Positions 60,365 to 64,000 of a stretch of DNA of 64,000 nt are shown piece by piece. The notes under the pieces are model-generated. The model did no database searches. It was not told where the DNA came from and worked only from the letters and a program-made list of their open reading frames with translations. Source of the DNA: Pseudonocardia alaniniphila (GTDB taxonomy: Bacteria > Actinomycetota > Actinomycetes > Mycobacteriales > Pseudonocardiaceae); assembly GCF_022524485.1 (NCBI RefSeq), contig NZ_JAKXMK010000022.1:1-64000 (forward strand), written 5' to 3'. Numbering within the stretch: position 1 is the stretch's first letter; every line of letters starts with the position of its first letter. Made by a program: the position numbers and the translations under genes.

Positions 60365-60384
60365 ACTGTATCACCGGTGATACA
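60365..60384 (-). promoter_or_regulatory. Toxin-antitoxin operator and -10
   Basis: TGTATCACCGGTGATACA (60367-60384) is an 18-bp perfect palindrome. It overlaps the -10 element TACAGT (60370-60365 on the minus strand), so occupancy by the antitoxin would block transcription. Confidence 0.8.
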
Positions 60385-60505
60385 CGCAGGGCGGGCCGCC
60401 CACAACGACCAGATCACGATCGGGCCTGATTTGTGCTTCGACGCTGGAAAAGGGGAATGAAACCGGGACCATCCGATCTCTCACCTCCCGCGGAAGGGAC
60501 GCGCC

Positions 60506-60676
60506 ATGCTCGCGATCATCGCCGCAGTCCTGTTCGGTCTCGCCCTCATCTTCGAGCTCGCCGGCATCTCGCTCGACATCGTCACCGGCCAGGTGCTCGT
60601 GACGGCCGGCCTGCTCTGCGTCGCCCTGCACCTCGCCGGGGTGGGCGCGCGCTCGAACTGGCGCGCGCGCCGCTGA
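60506..60676 (+). CDS. Small membrane protein (56 residues)
   Basis: ATG at 60506 follows GGAAGGGA by seven bases. The product MLAIIAAVLFGLALIFELAG continues with a second hydrophobic segment and ends in a basic WRARR tail, giving two helices. I do not recognise a named family, although such two-helix proteins are common in actinobacteria. The 120 bp before it hold no other gene. Confidence 0.65.
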   Translation: MLAIIAAVLFGLALIFELAGISLDIVTGQVLVTAGLLCVALHLAGVGARSNWRARR

Positions 60677-60758
60677 GCCGCGTCCCGAAGAACCGCGGGC
60701 TTGCCCCGCTGAACGGGAGCGCGGTGACCGTACGAGCGGCGCTCTTGTCCGGAGCCAT

Positions 60759-60779
60759 CGGATGAGGGTGCCGCTCATC
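60759..60779. terminator. Small hairpin upstream of the MFS gene
   Basis: GGATGAG and CTCATCC form a 7-bp stem with a seven-base loop. It may end transcription of the small membrane-protein gene 83 bp upstream. Confidence 0.35.
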
Positions 60780-60843
60780 CCGTGCGCTGACCGAGCCCGA
60801 TAACCCGGTTGCCCCGTGCCCACTCTGCGAACAAGCTGCCGCT

Positions 60844-62085
60844 GTGGGGGCACGGGGGGCGCCGCTCGGCGGTGGGTTCGCGCGGTTGTGGACGGCGAAC
60901 GCGGTGTCGAACATCGGGGACGGGGTGGCCCTCGCGGCCGGCCCGCTGCTGCTCGCATCGCTGACCGATGATCCGGCGCTGGTGGCCGGCGCGATCTTCG
61001 TCCAGCAGCTCCCGTGGCTGCTGTTCGCGCTGCCTGCCGGTGTCGTCGTCGACCGGCTGGACCGCCGCAGGCTGGTAGTCCTGGTCAACATCGTGCGCGC
61101 CGTCGTCATCGGCGCGCTCACGGCGGCCGTCGGAACCGGCGTGGTCACCGTGGCGCTCGTGTACGCCGCGCTCTTCGTGATCGGCTCGATGGAGACGCTG
61201 GCCGACAGCGCGAGCACGGCCCTGCTGCCCGCCGTCGTGGCGCCCGAGCAGCTGCCACGCGCCAACGCCCGCTTGATGGCCGCGCAGCTCGTCGGCAACC
61301 AGCTACTCGCTCCACCGCTCGGCGCCGCGCTGCTCGTGGTGGCCGCCGCGCTGCCGTTCGGCCTCAACGCGGCCACCTTCCTGGTCGCGGCCCTGCTCAT
61401 CGCCACTCTGCGGGGGCGCATAGCGGCGCGCGAGACGCCGGCGACCCCGGCCCGGCCGATGCTGCGCGACATCGCCACCGGCCTGCGGGCGCTCTTCGGT
61501 CATCCGGTGCTGCGGCTGCTCGCCCTCTGCCTGTGCCTGATGAACGTGACGCTGACCGGCGCCTTCTCGATCCTCGTGCTCTACGCCCGCGAGCGGCTGG
61601 GGCTCGACGAGATCGGCTTCGGGCTGCTGCTCGCGGCGAGCGCCGTGGGCGGGCTGGCCGGTTCGCTGGTCGCCGCCCGGCTCCTGGAGCGGTTCGGCGC
61701 CTCGCTCCTGCTGAGGGTGGGGCTCGTGATCGAGACCTCCACGCACCTGTCGCTCGCGCTGGCCCGTGCCCCCTGGGTGGCGGTCACGACGATGGCCGTG
61801 TTCGGCGCGCACGCGAGCCTCTGGAATGTGATCACCCTGTCCTGGCGCCAGCGTGTGGTGCCCGACGCGCTACGCGGGCGCGTCAACAGCGTGTACTTCC
61901 TCTTCGCCGTCGGAGGGTCCGCCCTCGGGGCGCTGGCCGGTGGCCTCGCCGCCCGCGGCTTGGGGGTCACCGCGCCCTTCTGGATCGCGTTCGCAGGCAT
62001 GGCCGCGCTGACGGTCGCGGCGTGGCGGCTGTTCAGCGCGGCCCGGCTCGACGAGCGGCACCAAGGTCCGCTCGTGGTGACCTGA
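60844..62085 (+). CDS. MFS transporter
   Basis: 413 residues with about 12 helices and the MFS-type loop PAGVVVDRLDRRRL between helices 2 and 3, repeated in part in the second half (SLVAARLLERFG). Resembles the enterobactin/macrolide-exporter-like MFS_3 group, so efflux is likely, with unknown substrate. GTG start has no evident ribosome site; the true start could be further in. Confidence 0.85.
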   Translation: MGARGAPLGGGFARLWTANAVSNIGDGVALAAGPLLLASLTDDPALVAGAIFVQQLPWLLFALPAGVVVDRLDRRRLVVLVNIVRAVVIGALTAAVGTGVVTVALVYAALFVIGSMETLADSASTALLPAVVAPEQLPRANARLMAAQLVGNQLLAPPLGAALLVVAAALPFGLNAATFLVAALLIATLRGRIAARETPATPARPMLRDIATGLRALFGHPVLRLLALCLCLMNVTLTGAFSILVLYARERLGLDEIGFGLLLAASAVGGLAGSLVAARLLERFGASLLLRVGLVIETSTHLSLALARAPWVAVTTMAVFGAHASLWNVITLSWRQRVVPDALRGRVNSVYFLFAVGGSALGALAGGLAARGLGVTAPFWIAFAGMAALTVAAWRLFSAARLDERHQGPLVVT

Positions 62086-62092
62086 GGGGCCG

Positions 62093-62950
62093 TCAGACGC
62101 CGTCGCGCCAGCTGTGCTTCGGCTCGAACCCGAGCACCCTGCGGGCCTTGTCGATGGACAGCATCGTCTCGTGGTCGCCCAGCTCCCGGGTGACGGAGAC
62201 GCCGGGGTAGACCTCGGCGGCGAGGTCGGCGCTGCGGCGCGACATCACCGTGTCGGCGTTGGCGATCACGAAGACGTCCACGCCGGTGGCCTGGTGCTCC
62301 AGCGCCAGCCGCACCGCCTGCGCCCCGTCACGGCCGTCGATGTAGCCCCACAGGTTCCACCGCCGGAGCGCGGGGTCGGCGTCGAATCCGGGGAACCTGG
62401 CGTAGTCGCCAGGGTCCATCACGTTGGAGAACCGCAGTCCGATCATCTTCAGGTCCGGCACCCACCGGGTGAAATGCCGGGCCATCTCCTCCTCGAGGCT
62501 CTTGACCAACGAGTAGGTGCTCTCCGGCCGCACCGGGTACTCCTCGTCCACCGGGATGTAGGGCGGCGGCGTGTCGAACGGCAGTCCGAGCACGGTCTCG
62601 CTGGACGCCCAGACGATGTTGCGGATTCCCGCCGTGCGCGCGGCGGCGAACACGTTGTAGGTGGCGGTGATGTTGTTGGCGAAGGTGGTGGCGTTGGTGG
62701 CGAGGCCCGGCGCCGGGATCGCCGCGAGGTGCACCACCGCGTCCACCCCGTCGTGCCGGCTGTCGACGCCGGTCAACGCCTCCAGAACCTGTCCGTGGTC
62801 GGTGAGGTCCACCCGCACCGCGGCCGCTGCGGGCGAACCGGGATCGGGCACGCGGTCGAGGGCGACCACGCGATAGCCGTGGTCCTGCAGGTCACGCACC
62901 ACGTGCCGGCCCAGCTTGCCGCTGCTTCCGGTGACGGCGACGGTCGTCAT
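62093..62950 (-). CDS. NAD-dependent epimerase/dehydratase
   Basis: 285-residue extended SDR. The nucleotide fold is TTVAVTGSSGKLGRHVV, and the catalytic Y-x3-K is in STYSLVKSLEE with the upstream Ser in VWASSETVLG. Substrate unknown, probably a nucleotide sugar or similar. ATG at 62950 follows GAGGAAG. Convergent with the MFS gene; stops are 7 bp apart. Confidence 0.88.
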   Translation of the reverse strand: MTTVAVTGSSGKLGRHVVRDLQDHGYRVVALDRVPDPGSPAAAAVRVDLTDHGQVLEALTGVDSRHDGVDAVVHLAAIPAPGLATNATTFANNITATYNVFAAARTAGIRNIVWASSETVLGLPFDTPPPYIPVDEEYPVRPESTYSLVKSLEEEMARHFTRWVPDLKMIGLRFSNVMDPGDYARFPGFDADPALRRWNLWGYIDGRDGAQAVRLALEHQATGVDVFVIANADTVMSRRSADLAAEVYPGVSVTRELGDHETMLSIDKARRVLGFEPKHSWRDGV

Positions 62951-63083
62951 GAGGCTTCCTCCGAGGTCGGGGGGCGAACGCCGGGAGGAGGAGCGATGAA
63001 CAGTCCCGGCGGCTACTCGCAACTGTTACCACCTCTTCGAGGCCCATCGCGCAGGGCGCGTGGAGATCACCGGAACACCGCGC

Positions 63084-63146
63084 TAGAGTCGTCCCATGCG
63101 TACCGCCGTCATCCTCGACACGGCCGTACGTTTGCGCGTCGGCTGA
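63084..63146 (+). promoter_or_regulatory. Leaderless 16-residue leader peptide, MRTAVILDTAVRLRVG
   Basis: TAGAGT (63084-63089) is followed by six bases and ATG at 63096. The peptide has three Val, two Leu and one Ile in 16 residues. Its TGA (63144-63146) overlaps the left arm of the following hairpin. This is the layout of ribosome-mediated attenuators for branched-chain amino-acid genes; the C. glutamicum ilvB leader is similar in composition as I recall. Confidence 0.6.
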
Positions 63147-63198
63147 GCCAGGCCGCCGGCGCGCCGTCTCTCTCCTTTTCCTTTCCGAGGCCTGGCTC
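63145..63198 (+). terminator. Attenuator-like hairpin behind the leader peptide
   Basis: GAGCCAGGCC (63145-63154) pairs perfectly with GGCCTGGCTC (63189-63198). Inside lies another palindrome (CGGCGCGCCG) and a pyrimidine run TCTCTCTCCTTTTCCTTTCC. The left arm starts inside the leader stop codon, so a ribosome stalled on the leader would change its folding. Confidence 0.6.
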
Positions 63199-63237
63199 GG
63201 GTCCCCGTACCCCAAACGGAACCCCTGGAGCTACACA

Positions 63238-63513
63238 ATGACCGTTATCGGCCATTCCCCCCGCACGGCCTGGGCACCGCGCCTGCAGCGCCGTCTCGAG
63301 ATCGTCACCACCGGCGGCATGGACGGCGTTCTGCGCATCGGCGCGGCGCTTCGCGCGTGCGGCTTCCCCGTCCGTGACTTCACGGTCGAGGTCCGCGACG
63401 GCGTCCCCTACAGCTCGGTCACCTGCACCGTCTCGGTCACCAGCGACGAGTCGGCCACCTTCGAGAAGCAGATGGGAGACGTCCCAGCGGTCGTGTCGGT
63501 GGCGCCCTGCTGA
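63238..63513 (+). CDS. ACT-domain protein, IlvN/IlvM-like
   Basis: 91 residues resembling an ACT regulatory domain: RLEIVTTGGMDGVLRIGAAL, then RACGFPVRDFTVEVRDG and EKQMGDVPAVVSVAP, the pattern of acetolactate synthase small subunits. The usual R-PGVL motif has become GGMDGVL. No catalytic subunit gene is near. It may be a stand-alone regulatory subunit. ATG follows CTGGAG. Control by the leader peptide upstream is inferred. Confidence 0.68.
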   Translation: MTVIGHSPRTAWAPRLQRRLEIVTTGGMDGVLRIGAALRACGFPVRDFTVEVRDGVPYSSVTCTVSVTSDESATFEKQMGDVPAVVSVAPC

Positions 63514-63526
63514 CCCACCCGCCGCG

Positions 63527-64000
63527 CTAGAACCACTCGGGCCGCGCGTCGAGGGTGGTGCGGTCCAGGCCGGCAAGCAGCGCGAACTGCGGGCCGGTCC
63601 GCGGCAGCTCGTAACGGAAGAAGTACCGCGCTGCCGCCCGCTTGCCCTCGGCGAAGTCGTCCTCACGTGAACCGGTGGCCAGTAGCTGCTCCAGCCACAT
63701 CCAGGCCACCACCACGTGACCGACGGCCTCGATGTAGATCGAGGAGTTGGCGAGGGTCACGGCCGGGTCACCGGCCTTCCACAGCGTGGTGGTGACCTCC
63801 CCGATCCTGGCCGCAGCGGTGGCGAGGGCGTCGGAGTGGGAGGCCGGCTCGCCCCCGGCTGCCTCGGCCTTGCCTGCCGTCTCGGTGATCGTCTCCAGCA
63901 GGAGGGTGAGTCCGGCGCCGCCGTTCATCACGACCTTGCGGCCCAGCAGGTCCAGACCCTGGATGCCGTGCGTGCCCTCGTGGATCGCGTTGAGCCGGTT
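63527..64000 (-). CDS. Acyl-CoA dehydrogenase, C-terminal part (cut by window end)
   Basis: Only the last 157 residues are inside; the frame runs off the right edge. NAIHEGTHGIQGLDLLGRKV is the acyl-CoA dehydrogenase C-terminal signature around the FAD-binding Glu/Gln region, and the acetyl-CoA dehydrogenase C-terminal-like domain follows (AVGHVVVAWMWLEQ, RYFFRYELP). Substrate chain length cannot be judged. Convergent with the ACT gene, 13 bp between stops. Confidence 0.9.
   Translation of the reverse strand, partial: NRLNAIHEGTHGIQGLDLLGRKVVMNGGAGLTLLLETITETAGKAEAAGGEPASHSDALATAAARIGEVTTTLWKAGDPAVTLANSSIYIEAVGHVVVAWMWLEQLLATGSREDDFAEGKRAAARYFFRYELPRTGPQFALLAGLDRTTLDARPEWF

Noticed and set aside
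63238..63513. IlvN subunit of acetolactate synthase
   Set aside because: The ACT likeness is partial, the usual PGVL signature is changed, and there is no ilvB neighbour, so only an ACT-domain label is used.

Overview
The window is high-GC, densely coded actinobacterial DNA with frequent GTG starts and many ATGA/GTGA/TGATG gene overlaps. Gene order and content follow, with local changes, the Mycobacterium tuberculosis block murC (Rv2152c) to qcrB (Rv2196); these Rv equivalences are from memory. MurE carries the DNPR motif of meso-diaminopimelate-adding enzymes. Carotenoid genes, an F420-type luciferase-like oxidoreductase and mannolipid glycosyltransferases point to the Pseudonocardiaceae, with Pseudonocardia as my best guess; no species is claimed.

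Region 1 (1-14.7 kb, minus strand) is the division and cell-wall (dcw) cluster, transcribed mraZ > rsmH > ftsL-like > ftsI > murE > murF > mraY > murD > ftsW > murG > murC, with ftsQ/ftsZ presumably beyond the left edge. A 74-bp perfect tandem repeat lies after murC. The mraZ promoter carries helically phased TGGGG boxes expected for MraZ autorepression. A 19-bp hairpin after ftsI and two hairpins between mraZ and rsmH probably subdivide transcription. Region 2 (15-19.6 kb, plus) is a MoxR ATPase / DUF58 / transglutaminase operon.

Region 3 (20-25.7 kb) holds DUF3040, a methyltransferase divergent from a ParA-like ATPase, a HEPN/DUF6504 pair behind a perfect LexA box, a GNAT protein, LppM and MetF. 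Region 4 (25.8-31.2 kb) is a GGPP synthase / phytoene desaturase / alpha-1,6-mannosyltransferase / phytoene synthase operon. Region 5 (31.2-47.5 kb) holds the PknL kinase and its divergent Rv2175c-like partner, DAHP synthase, an exoribonuclease, an acyltransferase, ROK kinase, ArsA-like ATPase, SRPBCC proteins, a phosphoesterase, FadD15-like ligase, a PimB-like mannosyltransferase and a RipC-like NlpC/P60 hydrolase. Region 6 (47.6-57.1 kb) has a NYN protein, an exonuclease/GIY-YIG fusion, an Lrp-like protein, TrpD with a pseudo-receiver, and the ctaE-qcrCAB respiratory operon closed by a 21-bp terminator. Region 7 (57.1-64 kb) is less conserved: GT87 transferase, F420 oxidoreductase, Phd/PIN toxin-antitoxin pair with an 18-bp operator, MFS transporter, epimerase, an ACT-domain protein behind a branched-chain-rich leader peptide, and a truncated acyl-CoA dehydrogenase.

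A recurrent regulatory theme is leaderless transcription: TANNNT hexamers sit 6-8 nt before the start codons of many genes and of three small upstream ORFs. I saw no tRNA, rRNA, CRISPR array, transposase or phage gene. The most notable finds are the MraZ boxes on both sides of the mraZ/moxR divergence, the SOS-controlled HEPN/DUF6504 pair, the leader-peptide attenuator before the ACT gene, and the coupled uORF before the GGPP synthase.
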